Assembly: GCA_003194525.1 (NCBI GenBank)
Contig: NBIV01000152.1
Location: 118,651-182,650, forward strand
Direction: 5' to 3'
DNA: 64,000 bases
Source of the DNA: Gracilariopsis chorda
Taxonomy: Eukaryota; Rhodophyta; Florideophyceae; Gracilariales; Gracilariaceae
Under the pieces are notes generated by a model. The model saw only the letters and a program-made list of their open reading frames with translations, did no database searches and had not been told where the DNA came from. Below, in pieces: positions 43,860 through 54,051 of this stretch. Each line of letters begins with the position of its first letter. Position 1 is the first letter of the stretch. The position numbers and the translations under genes are program-made.

Positions 43860-45038
43860 GTGCAGCTCTCATCCGCTCACTCGCCGCTCACGTCCGATGT
43901 ATTTCTCTCCACCAACCGCTTGGCACCACTGGCTCCTTCCTCAACGGTTCTCCGCTTCGCAGATGCGACTATTCTCGCCACCGCTGCTCCACACTCCCAC
44001 CCCACTATTGACTTCCGCTCAAAAGCTGCCGCTGTTGGAGTGATTCCCCTCACGTGGACTCGCAAAGAGCAGCAACCAGCACTTCGAGAAACGATCACAG
44101 CTCGACTGATTGATCGCTCATTACGCGCTGCAACACCTGGCGCACATGTCTGTGTGAACGTTTTTGGAACCCGACGCACCTCAGACCCGCCTTTGGATGC
44201 ACTCGCTGTCAATGCTGCTTCGGCCGCTGCTGCTGCGCCACCAGCTTGGAAAGAGCCTATTGCAGCTGAGCCTGTGGCATCAAAAGCACTGCTCTCTACG
44301 TTTGTTGCCATAAGTGAACAGCGACGCGTGCTCTGCCTTTCGATTCAGGCAGCTAATGCAGCGGATTCTCTCATTACCGATGCCGTAGCGGAGGCTTTAG
44401 AAGCGGCTGTTCTTCTTATTCAGCTGCAGAAGGGTTATCATCGAATGGTCTTAGATCTGCGAGAGCGAGAGGGCTTGTCCTCTTTCCCAAGACAACAACC
44501 GCATCCGCAACAGCAACCGGAGTCCTTTCTAGTTCCGGACGAAACAGTCACAAATCAAATCTTCCAACACGCCGTTAAGATATTCGACCAAGCCTTTGCA
44601 AAGTGCAGAGATCGCCATGGAAAAGCACATCGAGCGCACGTTTTAACAACTACACAGTAACAAGTACTCGATCATTTCGAAGCGTATAACCCCTCCCATG
44701 TTTGTCGCATCATAGATGCAGCCGCTCGTGAGGCTTTTCCCTCTAGGATCTTCAAGGACCGATGTCGCCTTGATGGGCGTGCGCCTTCTCAAGTCCGTCG
44801 GCTACGAGCAGAAGCTGCTGTATTGCCTGGTGATGTACATCGCTCTTACTTATTTGAGCGAGGCGATACCCAAGTGCCCGGTCATGCCACCATAGGGCTT
44901 TTGGCTCGGGCGGCAAAGGTTGAAAAACACACTGATGGAGCCGATCAGAGACCCTTTTTTGTTCACTGCACTTGTCCTTCTTATGCTACCGGGGAGCCTG
45001 GTGGTCCGTCTTCTTTATCGAGAACGAGGACAGTTTGA
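43860..45038 (+). pseudogene. Polynucleotide phosphorylase (PNPase), truncated
   Basis: PNPase is a phosphorolytic 3'-5' exoribonuclease, organellar in eukaryotes. First RNase PH domain: VLRFADATILATA, DFRSKAAAVGVIPL, ARLIDRSLRA, ALAVNAASAAAA. Second domain start: RLDGRAPSQVRRLRAEAAVL and LFERGDTQV, ending at ATGEPGG. Beyond about 45010 no PNPase sequence continues, so the second catalytic half and the KH/S1 domains are missing. A TAA at 44658-44660 lies in frame between the helical linker and the second domain. The first codon is not ATG, so a 5' exon may be lost. Confidence 0.85.
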
Positions 45039-45039
45039 A

Positions 45040-46500
45040 GCGGCTCGGCTGGGTCGTCGGACGTAATTGAGGCTGCGACCGGGGCGCACGCGCGCGTACA
45101 GAGCCATGTGTTCACCGAAGGAGCTAGCGGTATCGAGAGAGCTTGCGGCAGTGAGTGTGGCGGCGTTTCCGCGCGGATGCATTTGAGAAAGTACAGCTGA
45201 GGGAGGGTGCGGAGAAATGTCAGCAATGTTTCTCTGCAGCGTGAGCGTCAAGCGCAGCACATGCATGGAGTGCAGCAGCGGGCGCGCGTGCGTGCGCACT
45301 TGTGCACTTGGTAGTGGTCGCACGCGCATGTTGGGATAGAAAAATGGCGCATGCTGAACGATGGCGCTTTCCATGGTGGTGATCGGAAGCCAGAAGAGGA
45401 CATTGTTGCACGCGCGCTTGAGCAAAGAACGGGAAGGGGAGCGAAAGCAAAGCACAGAGCGCATGCAGCAGACGGGCGCGAATGGTGAGTTCGAACATGG
45501 CAGAGGCAGACACGCCACGACGATGAGCTCGGAATAGATATGTTAGTACGCAGCGCTGCGCAGCGCGAACGGCACCTCTGCCGAATAGAAGCGCACCAGC
45601 GTGTGGGTGTGTTGTTGCTCACACAGTTGTACTACGGCAGAGATGAGCAAACAGACGTCAGTCTCGTGAGCTGCACGCTGCGAACTTTGCCAACTCTCGA
45701 AAGGAACGCGGTGGATGATTGGCTTAGAAACGCTCCGCGCGCAGGAGAGCTGTCTCAAGTTTGGTGTGATGAGCGCGAAGCGTTTGCGTATATAAAGAAG
45801 TGCTCAGTGCGCGCCACACTGGCGTCGGGCCGTGCCGTCGCGATAGCGTGCAGAGTGCTGGCGCACGCGCGTGCGCCAGCACTCTGCACGTTCACGCCGT
45901 GGTGGCGTTACACGCGCTGTCACTCTTTGTTATCGTAGTGCGGCGCGTGCTGCTGCTCGCCGCCTTCGTGTTCGACGTCGCCGTCGTGCGCACTCGGGAG
46001 CGCGCTCGAGCTCGAACAGCGCGCATGCAGGTAGCAGCTGTCGGCGCGACGCGTGGTGACTAAGAAGCGGCTGTGCCTAGCACAGGCGCTGACCATCATG
46101 CATAGCACGCCGGCAGCGACGCGCCCGTCGTTGCACAGCGCGCACCCGTTGCCGCCGCATCTTGCGCCGCGCCGTGGGCATCTGCAAATTTTGGCATCGC
46201 AACGTTCCGCGCTTGTCGCGCGCGAGCGCGCATTGATCTGCATAGCCGCGCCGCCAAACTGCCGGCGCCGCCACATACACGCGCCGCCTCTGTTTTCAGG
46301 CTCCCGCCGCAGTTTGCTTGCCCTTCGTGCGTGTCATGCTGCATGACTCATGCACCGCCGCGCGTGTGAAGCAAGAGGGCCCACAAGCGCAAATCGCAGA
46401 CAAAAAAAAGGCATGTATGGTTTCCACCCCCGCTGCCACCGGCGCGCGCCCGCCCTTAAGCCTCCTTGTACCCCCACTCCCCCCACAAACGATACATCTC
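45040..46500. other. GC-rich stretch without a supported gene
   Basis: High in CG and GCGC words, giving many long spurious open frames on both strands. It contains the 44-bp palindrome. No gene recognised. Confidence 0.45.
45847..45890. other. 44-bp perfect palindrome
   Basis: Reads cgtgcagagtgctggcgcac from 45847 and its exact reverse complement up to 45890, centred on a cg dinucleotide with no spacer. Flanking bases do not pair. It can form a strong hairpin or cruciform. Confidence 0.95.
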
Positions 46501-47100
46501 ATGGGACAAGATGGAGCCTCGTTAATGCTGGTCATGCTTTTCATGGCAGTCACCTCCTCTGGAGCGTCAGAACAGATTGCCTTTTCTTTTCTTCTCTTAT
46601 ATCATGCGATGTGTTCAGGACATGTATCAACCCCAATTACTCAGGGCAGCAAGTGATCTTTCTCTCTCGTGTTGTGATTCTGGTCTTTGGACTCATCATG
46701 GGAGAACTTGGTATCGCTCTGCATCATATTGGTGTCAACTTGGACTTTCTGTACAAGGAAATGGGGGTATCCATTGGTCCCGCAGTTGTTCCAGTCGCTT
46801 ATTCAATATCCTGGGGTCGTTGCTCTTCACGGGGGCCGTTATAGGAGCCTGGACTGGGTTGATCTGCAGTATGTCTATCTGGTTTGCATACGGAGCTTCA
46901 TTCAGGGTGTAACCATAGGGAACCTGCAAGAAGATGAAGTGATGTTGGCTGGAAATCTGGCTTCTATTCTATCGTCCGGGCTGGTGTGCACAATAGTGAG
47001 TATCTTCAAGCCCGATGACTGTGATTGGAGCACAACAAAGACCATTCCTTTGATCGAAGATGAAGAGGAACGAGACAAACGATTGGTGACTACAGAATGA
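46501..47100 (+). pseudogene. DUR3-type urea symporter fragment
   Basis: DUR3 is a plasma-membrane sodium- or proton-coupled urea transporter of the SSF family. Matching pieces in order: LMLVMLFMAVTSSGASEQIA (46501 onward); FGLIMGELGIALHHIGVNL; GAVIGAWTGLICSMSIWFA; VTIGNLQEDEVMLAGNLASI; FKPDDCDWSTTKTIPL. They lie in three successive frames, so at least three frameshifts separate them. The N-terminal half is absent. The segment corresponds to the last four to five membrane spans. Confidence 0.85.
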
Positions 47101-47591
47101 TTATAGACGCATTGCGAGGCAAGGATATGGAATTAGATGAAGAATATGGAAGTGTGAAAGAAGGGCTAGGAAAGACGGAGGCACTGGAACTGATCAGGGA
47201 GCCTGTGACGCTTTCTAGTTCATGGGTGTTGCGCAATGACCGGGAAGTATGGTTTCAGCTATACGGGAGACTAGTAGGAAGCAGTGAGGAAGACGAAATA
47301 CGGGAATACTTGATCAAAGCGAGGCAATACGCAGAGAAACCCTGGATTCGATGTGCTCATGGATTGTTGAAGCAAGCTGGAGGTGTTGTAGAACGAAGTT
47401 GGAACATGGAGGGAGAGTTACTATGTGCGTGTTTTTGTCGAAATCGTACTTCTTCATCCACAACGGCTGCTCGTTTTCGTTTCATGAACCTTGAGAAACT
47501 GGTTGTATTTTGTTTCCTTTTAGCGTTCTTTTTTCTTGTGATGCTGCGCTTTCTACCCATCACAATTCCACAATTGTATCCCCAAGGGTAA
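47097..47591 (+). CDS. ORF continuing the DUR3 fragment
   Basis: 164 codons in a different frame immediately after the DUR3 piece. The first 130 residues are charged and the end has one hydrophobic span (LVVFCFLLAFFFLVMLRFLP). This order suits the cytoplasmic loop and last membrane helix of a DUR3-like transporter, but no residue-level match is convincing. It may be the diverged 3' end of the same pseudogene. Confidence 0.4.
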   Translation: MIIDALRGKDMELDEEYGSVKEGLGKTEALELIREPVTLSSSWVLRNDREVWFQLYGRLVGSSEEDEIREYLIKARQYAEKPWIRCAHGLLKQAGGVVERSWNMEGELLCACFCRNRTSSSTTAARFRFMNLEKLVVFCFLLAFFFLVMLRFLPITIPQLYPQG

Positions 47592-47599
47592 GCTGACGT

Positions 47600-48145
47600 T
47601 TGAAAGAGAATATTGTTACGGTGGAACGATGACTGGTGGCACGACACCGAATTATAGCACGTCTGTGTCCGAATGTCCTGGAGCCTGGAAAGAGTTTAAA
47701 AAATCCTATGAAATCCCACGTGGTCAATTATTGGCAATCATCGGGCCTTTTATGTGTTAACAAATATCTTTCGAATCTCAGCACTCAAAAAGGTGCGCCA
47801 GTGGCGATGTTCTCCTTCACGGTCCGTATGGTATTTTCGGTACCTCTGGTACCTCCGCTCACGCTCCTCCACGATGGAGGCTCCACCGCAGCAATTAAAT
47901 TGACGAGCTCTACTTGGATGGTGATCAGGAGAATACTGTACTCTTTGCTACTAAAAGGTGATGTACGCACAAGAATCTTGAAGAGCGCAGCAGATGCAGG
48001 GAAGATGTAGTACGTAATTTTCGAGCTTGTTTCACCTGCAATATCTGTGTTGTGAGCACAAGAGGATTGAAGCGCGCAGCCTGGTGGCAGCAACAGTTAA
48101 CTTCTGAACACATTTCCAGTTACTCGTTCTATTTAGTTGCTAAAC
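47600..48145. other. Stretch without a supported gene
   Basis: Short ORFs in several frames between the DUR3 and amylase remnants. Nothing recognised. Confidence 0.4.
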
Positions 48146-48149
48146 CATC

Positions 48150-48653
48150 CCAGCTGTGCCTTTATCCCCGCCGCAAATGTCCGTTAATCGTCCAGATTGG
48201 TGGTCCCGTTATCAGCCGCTCAGCTGTGCTGTGGAGGGCAAAAGTGGTACAAGATCTCAGTTTCAATCCATGGTGCAGCGCTGCGCCAAGGTAGGCGTCG
48301 ACATCTATGTGGATGCGATCATTAATCATATGGCTGCTTTGGATCGTAACTTCCCAGATGTTCCGTACTCTCCGAATGATTTCTATAGCTGTGTCACGCC
48401 CATCAACTACAATAATGGTTTCGACGTGCAGAACTGTGACTTGGTCGGTTTGAACGATTTGAAGACTGAATCTGAATACGTTCGTAATAGGATTGCGGGG
48501 TATATGAATGACCTAATTAGTCTAGGTGTCAAGGGCTTTCGTATCGATACCGCAAAGCATATGCCCTCTGATGACATTGCTGCTATCATCGCCAAGTTTC
48601 ACAAGCTCGTGTATATCTTTCAAGAAGTAATTGGCGCAATTGGTATGAAGTAA
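48150..48653 (+). pseudogene. Alpha-amylase (GH13) fragment
   Basis: Internal piece of a GH13 alpha-amylase (endo-hydrolysis of alpha-1,4-glucan). It starts at the SPPQMSVNRPDWWSRYQPLS region and keeps the conserved DAIINHM block, YNNGFDVQNCDLVGLNDL, and GFRIDTAKHM with the catalytic nucleophile Asp, then FQEVIG with the acid/base Glu. The frame is open, but the sequence ends just after the Glu and begins after strand 1, so most of the barrel is missing. Confidence 0.85.
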
Positions 48654-48721
48654 AGTCACTCAAAGAAGATCTTGGAAATCAACGCCGCTTTTCGGTACAT
48701 GACAAAAAGAAAAATGGCTGT

Positions 48722-49603
48722 ATGTGTGACGAAAGCATGAAGCACGTTGGGTCAAAGTTTCTAGCAAGCAAGGAAGCCTTGCGAGTTCAGCTACAATCGC
48801 AAACTGAGAAGGTGCTTGCTGAGGCTACTAAGACCATATTCGATATCCAACAGAAGCATATTCAAGACTTGAACCTTCCCTTCCGAAACTTGAAGCAAAG
48901 CCCATGCAAGCGGAATCCGAACAAAATTTCTGTTTCGGTCAATTCGCACAAACCTCCCTGTGGCCGGAACAGTCCGGTAGAGAACGATGAGGTGAAACAA
49001 GCTCTGGGCAGAACTCTGTCCATATTGTAAGTTCCTTTTGTCTTTATTATTCTTAAACACTAGTTTCAGCCAAACAACTAACACATACCTCACAGCACGT
49101 CAAATTTGTCTGCGATGTCTACAGATGAAGTTGTATCTCAAGCATTTCAGGAAGGTTCTGCGGCGGTGGACCCTAGAGTACTAAAATTGATATTCATGGA
49201 AAGTCTTCATCGCAGCAGCTTCAAAATATATGGTCTTGAAAGAGAGTGGCGTGAGCTCAGCAATGCTGTGGATGAGAAACTGAGAACCCTAACTACCGCA
49301 ACGGACGGAGAAAAGCCAAGACTTTTGGAAGAACCGGTGGAGATGCCACGCCGTGTGCACTTCAAGCGCAGCGACGATCGTCGTGCATGTCGAGCCAGAG
49401 AACAAACTGCTGATCCAGTTAGTCGCGTCAACGATACCCTTTTCTTCACAGCAAATTCATACGACGTTCTTTGCAGCGCAATTTCTAAAGCGTGGCGCTG
49501 CTGGGGACGTCGTTGGGGGACCACCATGGGGACGGCTGGGTGCCGCTTGCCGCAACTCCGCAAGCCCGTGCGACGGCAGGGAGATCAGCGTTATGTACAA
49601 TAA
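48722..49603 (+). CDS. Unknown spliced gene
   Basis: Two exons: 48722-49026 and 49096-49603. The intron (49027-49095) is gtaagt...cctcacag, 69 nt, phase 2, and joins an SIF-TSNLSAM reading without a stop. The product of about 270 residues is helical in the middle (FKIYGLEREWRELSNAVDEK) with no known domain. The last 45 residues come from the dispersed repeat at 49463-49553, so the true C-terminus may have been lost. Confidence 0.45.
49463..49553. repeat. Dispersed ~90-bp repeat, copy 3
   Basis: Diverged copy of the block in the inverted-repeat arms, roughly 80 percent alike by eye. It supplies the last part of the ORF ending at 49603, so that C-terminus is probably repeat-derived. Confidence 0.65.
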
Positions 49604-49609
49604 AAATGC

Positions 49610-50530
49610 AGTGGAAGCACGTGAAACGATTTTTGTCAACATGGCCTATGTTTTTCTACTCTACATACTCCGCATCGTAACGCGCTACTTGTTTGAAGGG
49701 TATTCATCGACCACCTCTCCGAAGTACTGTGAGCTTCACCAGAGGTCTTCAGGGTCTCTCAGTTTACTCTGTAGCCGGCAATCCTCATAATGGATCGACT
49801 GGGTGGTAATCTAAGCCATGCTACACTACGATTGCTCGCTGCATGATCAATGCGGGTGACAACTTGCAATTCATCACCGTATTCATACTACAAAACCGTC
49901 CAGCGGCGTTCGTTTTCGTCTTGGACGGCTGCTGCCGACGCAAGCTCTGCTGTCCATCCTTTCTTTTGCAACTGTTTCACTCTCGCTCTCTTTGTTTCGC
50001 AGATTTATTTTCATTCCGGCCACCCCCGCAGGAGTAGATAGAGCCTCCTGGGCTCTCCTGAAAGCTATGAGACCTTCCCATATTTGTAGCAAAGCATATG
50101 GCTCTGCCGATTCGTATCTCATACATTGTTCCGAAACAATAAAGATGATCCGATAATTCCATATCAAGAAAGCAATAGTACCCCCTAGAACCGCATATGT
50201 GCGGCATTCTAAATGAGAAACACTCTGAATTCATCAGAGGGGAGCTAGCTGCCCGCATGGCAATTGATTTATTCACTTTCACAAAAAAGGAATTTTCCGG
50301 CATGACATGGTATCTCAATCTGCTTTTCTTCACGCCACGATCTTGAGAGTTGTTGATCTTGGCAAGTACAGAGCCGCGCGTTGAAGCTGCGGTTTCTTGT
50401 CGCGCATTCCTTACGCCTGGGCCACGCTTCCCATATCCTACGTCGTCGACAGAAAACACGCAGCCCACGCCGGAAGTTTTTATGGCTTTAGAAGACTATC
50501 CGTTCTCAGGTAAGGGTTACTGAGACGAAA
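49610..50530. other. Stretch without a supported gene
   Basis: A 163-codon minus-strand ORF (49977-50468) is open but has no recognised motif. Otherwise nothing is seen. Confidence 0.4.
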
Positions 50531-50536
50531 GTAAAC

Positions 50537-52033
50537 GTGCAAAGAATGTCAATGACAAGCGATGGCTTCATCAAGTACCCAGAATTGCCTACTGGAACTG
50601 ATGTGTGCAAACTAAGTGATCATGCTTACGACTCTCTAGTGTATCAAATTTCTGATGACGCTAGCAGTTCAAGCGTGGAAACTTTTGTTCAAGATGAGCA
50701 CGTCAGCTCACGAGCTCGTATCGTTTTCCGCGTCGGCAGCGATGATGTTTTGCGCGTTAAAGTAGGTCGGAGTGAACACCAGATTGAAATTGTGTCGGAT
50801 CTACCGGGAACAGATCGAGTTTTGCGTCCCAGCAACTCACTAAAGCTGTCGAGCAGACAAGTGAGAGTGTACAAAAAATGGAGTCAGTTGCTCATGACAG
50901 GTCAGGTGTACTTTACTGGTCCTTTTGCGTGTGTGAATCGCATCACAGGCGCTTCCCCCGAATTCCAAGCACAAGTTGAAGCCGATTGACCTGTGCCGAT
51001 CCATATAGATGAAATCCCAAACGGGTTGCTAGGTTTCAAGGTCCGTTCATTGGGACTGAGCAGAAGTATCGGAAGGAGGATCTACCATGTCTCGAACAGT
51101 GGAGATGTGAACCTGGGGGAAGTAAACAACGAAGTTATATATCTCGGAAGTGGTAGACTGCGCAGCGTATATTTCGAGTCAGATAGTTCGTCAGATGATG
51201 ACTACATGGGAGAAGGAGAAGACGAAGAAGTAGCTGACGACATTTGCGATTGTGAAAACTTGGTATTGCGCTACAGAGAGGTAGCTGCAAAGTACAATCT
51301 TGAAGCATTCGCCGATCAAGTACTTCGTGATGGCCTTCAACACCAAGCTAAAAACAGCAGCATAGAAGATGTTGAACGTAGAACAGTGCTCCACGCCTTC
51401 CGCAAATACCCTTTTACAGGGTTTATGGAAGTTGCAGAAACATTTCGCTTTGAGGCATTGCTCCGTCCTAAGCCAAATACGTCGCATCGAGGGAGATGGG
51501 TGTATCGAATAGCAGCAACGCGGCTACGGGATCTAGTAGATTTTGATGCAAAGGTATGCAAGGGAGAGTATGAAGTTATTAGAATCGACGTGCGCCGCCG
51601 ATACATGACAACCAGAAGGGACGTAAGAAAAGTGCGAGAAATATGTCGCCTAGCGAGCTGTGTGTGTGAGATCGCTCGTAAGTCACAGTTGTCCATACAA
51701 GAAGTACACCGGCTCTTTCTTAAAGTTCCAGGTTCGCACACAAACCACGTTTTCGGAGCTTGCTATGCACACCGAAGAGGAGTGTATAGCGGGGAAAGGA
51801 CGGAGAGCGAACCAGGATGCATTTGTTTGGAGAACGCTTTGAGGCTTCGAGATGTCGTAGGTGTTATATGCAACCAGTTTGGCACACCGATACGCGAGAC
51901 GCGCTCTGGGTTGTTCCCTGTTATCGAGGCTCGTAACGGGTACGCTCACATTTGTTCTTGGACGAAAGAGGACACGATGTTGCCAAGTGGAGTAGATCTT
52001 GACACAAAGATTGCAGGGATCATCAGACCATAA
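50537..52033 (+). pseudogene. Unknown protein of ~498 codons with one in-frame TGA
   Basis: A single frame from 50537 (first clear Met is MQRMSM) to the TAA at 52033, interrupted only by TGA at 50987-50989. The N-terminal half is beta-rich in appearance (ARIVFRVGSDDVLRVKVGRS). A very acidic Ser/Asp segment (SDSSSDDDYMGEGEDEE) precedes a helical, Arg-rich C-terminal half (DVRRRYMTTRRDVRKVREI), with a Cys/His-containing end. No domain recognised. Codon-like periodicity persists across the stop, so it was recently one gene or is read through. Confidence 0.6.
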
Positions 52034-52336
52034 TATGCGAAATCAACCACATGACAAACATGCAGGGAAGACTTGAGTTGAACAGTCAGAAAACGTCGGC
52101 CAATCATCCGGAAAGAAAGTAAGAATGAATGTTATTGCACGGTTACTGGTGTAGTCCCTTCCGACAAGCGGCGCGTGTGGCCGACGGCTGTGAGCCGATG
52201 GGGCCCCTCTCCGACCGCTTCCAGGATGCTCGTCAAAGTCCCATGTCCCGTAGTACTCGACGAGCCCATTTCGTTATGCAAAGTAGAGAGGAAACCCCCC
52301 CTGATGCAGCGCAACTGAATATCTTTTCATTCTCCT

Positions 52337-52567
52337 TCACACGGCGGGATATATACTTGCAAGATATGCAATAATCCGTTTCCGATGCCGAAACCTCTGA
52401 CTAGAGGTGGGGCCATGAAACTCGTTGATCAAGTTTACTACGAAATCGAAGAACATGTAGTTTCCTGTATCTTGATTCCAGTAAATATTCGAACACCACA
52501 GATCGTTGTGTGTTACGGTTGCTATGATGGAGGGCAGCGTTGGATCAGGGGCACAGCCGGTGGGCAT
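52337..52567 (-). pseudogene. APH-like kinase fragment
   Basis: Short frame with a kinase catalytic-loop look: VTHNDLWCSNIYW (H-x-D-x4-N), then YMFFDFV about 15 residues later. Distantly similar to the proteins at 10002-11447 and 42853-43263. It ends at a stop after YLASIYPAV; no N-terminal lobe is found upstream. Confidence 0.5.
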
Positions 52568-52963
52568 GTAGAACGGGCGGTATGGGTGGCGAGTATGTAC
52601 GAGGTATGGGGAGTAAGGCAGTGTGGAATAAGATGGACGGAAGGTGGGGGGCTATGGGATGTTGCGTGAGGAAGAAGCGCTGTGTGCTTTTCAAGGGGGA
52701 GGGGAGGGACGGAAGAGGTTGGTAGGGTGGGAGAAGAAGCGGGTGGAAGGGATGGAGAAAGTAAAAGCTAACTTACGTATACATGCATCGTTTCTGACAC
52801 GTTAACGTCGTCTGGTAGCTCGATGAACGTTATATGACGCGAAGCTACATGCAACAGTTCAAAACAAAAACGCGGATCTCATACTTTCTCGATCTTTCGA
52901 TGGAGACACAAGTTGTGCACAGTTCGATAACGCATGGCAGATCGCCACACTGATTGCAAGCGA

Positions 52964-53164
52964 TTATGTAAATGAAGTTAGTGGCTCGCTAAACTCCCCC
53001 AGTGTTCTCTTCGGTGAGAATTGAGTACATGAATTCATGTTCTGATCAGCGGACTCCAACTCGCCTTCCACGCAAACGCCATTGTGGAGCTCAAAACGCA
53101 GGTTTCTGCCACACAGTGCTTTGATGAAAAAGACTAACGTGGTTTGCTCGGTAGATCTCCCCAT
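52964..53164 (-). pseudogene. Sm-like (LSM) protein fragment
   Basis: From ATG 53164 the protein reads TTLVFFIKALCGRNLRFEL, then HNGVCVEGELESADQNMN. This is the Sm1 motif (strand 1-3 with a conserved Gly and Asp-x3-Met-Asn), closest in style to the SmD/LSM10 group. After MNS the sequence no longer resembles an Sm fold; Sm motif 2 is absent or lies beyond an unmarked intron. Sm-like proteins build RNA-binding heptamer rings. Confidence 0.5.
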
Positions 53165-53169
53165 TTCAG

Positions 53170-54030
53170 CAATGCATGATCGAACTTCACCTCGGTGATG
53201 AAGTAAGTGCAGGGAATTTATGTACAACTTCAAGAGCGATGAGCTACGTCGATGCACTACTGCACCGATTTAAAGCAATGCTGGGACTTGCTAGATATTG
53301 ATTCCTTTACCAGCCTTGAGTTACACTAGAATACGAGCCACCACAGGTTGTACACAGACTCACCAGTTGACCGACACAAGGTGGATGTACGACTGTACGT
53401 GTACAGGATTGTGCAAAGCCGTTTCTCTTATCAATCGTACAGGTTGACGATGTTTTCACGGCTTCTATCTACCACTAGACGCAGAGCTGGTTATTGAGCA
53501 CCAGTAGGCAACTTGTTACCGCGTTGACAACAGGCAACGCACGTTGTAGTACCAAACAATACACGTAGAGGATGAAGCAAACGGTTAGTGGTCTACCTGC
53601 CTTGAACCGATGGATTTGTGTATACTCAGCAAGTAGATATTGTGAGCTGGTTAGCGCGTGTTTCGCCACAACGAATGACTTCACATACCGTTGGTAACGT
53701 TTTACACCGATGAGGTTCATCGGTGTACGCCGGTGCATAGTACTGTAGTGTTAGCGCTGATGAAAATGGTTGCAGTGCTGCATGACAAGAATTTGAAATT
53801 TGAACAACCCATCGTGGAAGGAACAGACATCACTCGTGGTTGTGTTTGATGGCACAGTTTCATCATGCATCTCAGGCCTTGCGCCCAACCCCTCTTCCCC
53901 CGTCTCGCGTTGCTCGCGTTTTCGTCGAGCCGTCTTTGTCCTGCCCGGGCTTCCATAAGCAGCCCGTCTCACACGCGTATTGCGCTCAACCCGCGTGAAG
54001 TCGCCTTCCCAAACGCCCTCGCCGTAGTCT
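53170..54030. other. Stretch without a supported gene
   Basis: Several short minus-strand ORFs without recognisable motifs. The end (53950-54050) may hold a 5' exon of the downstream GATA-like gene. Confidence 0.4.
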
Positions 54031-54051
54031 CTCGCTGCCTCTGATATTGAC

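Noticed and set aside
45040-46350. Many long ORFs on both strands
   Set aside because: GC/CG-rich simple composition opens all frames; no protein-like pattern or homology.
50537-52033. Carboxypeptidase/AstE-like C-terminus
   Set aside because: A brief TRSG match is too short to support the family.
20643-52033. Stop-codon reassignment (variant genetic code)
   Set aside because: TGA, TAG and TAA all appear both inside frames and as ordinary terminators, so one reassigned codon cannot explain them.
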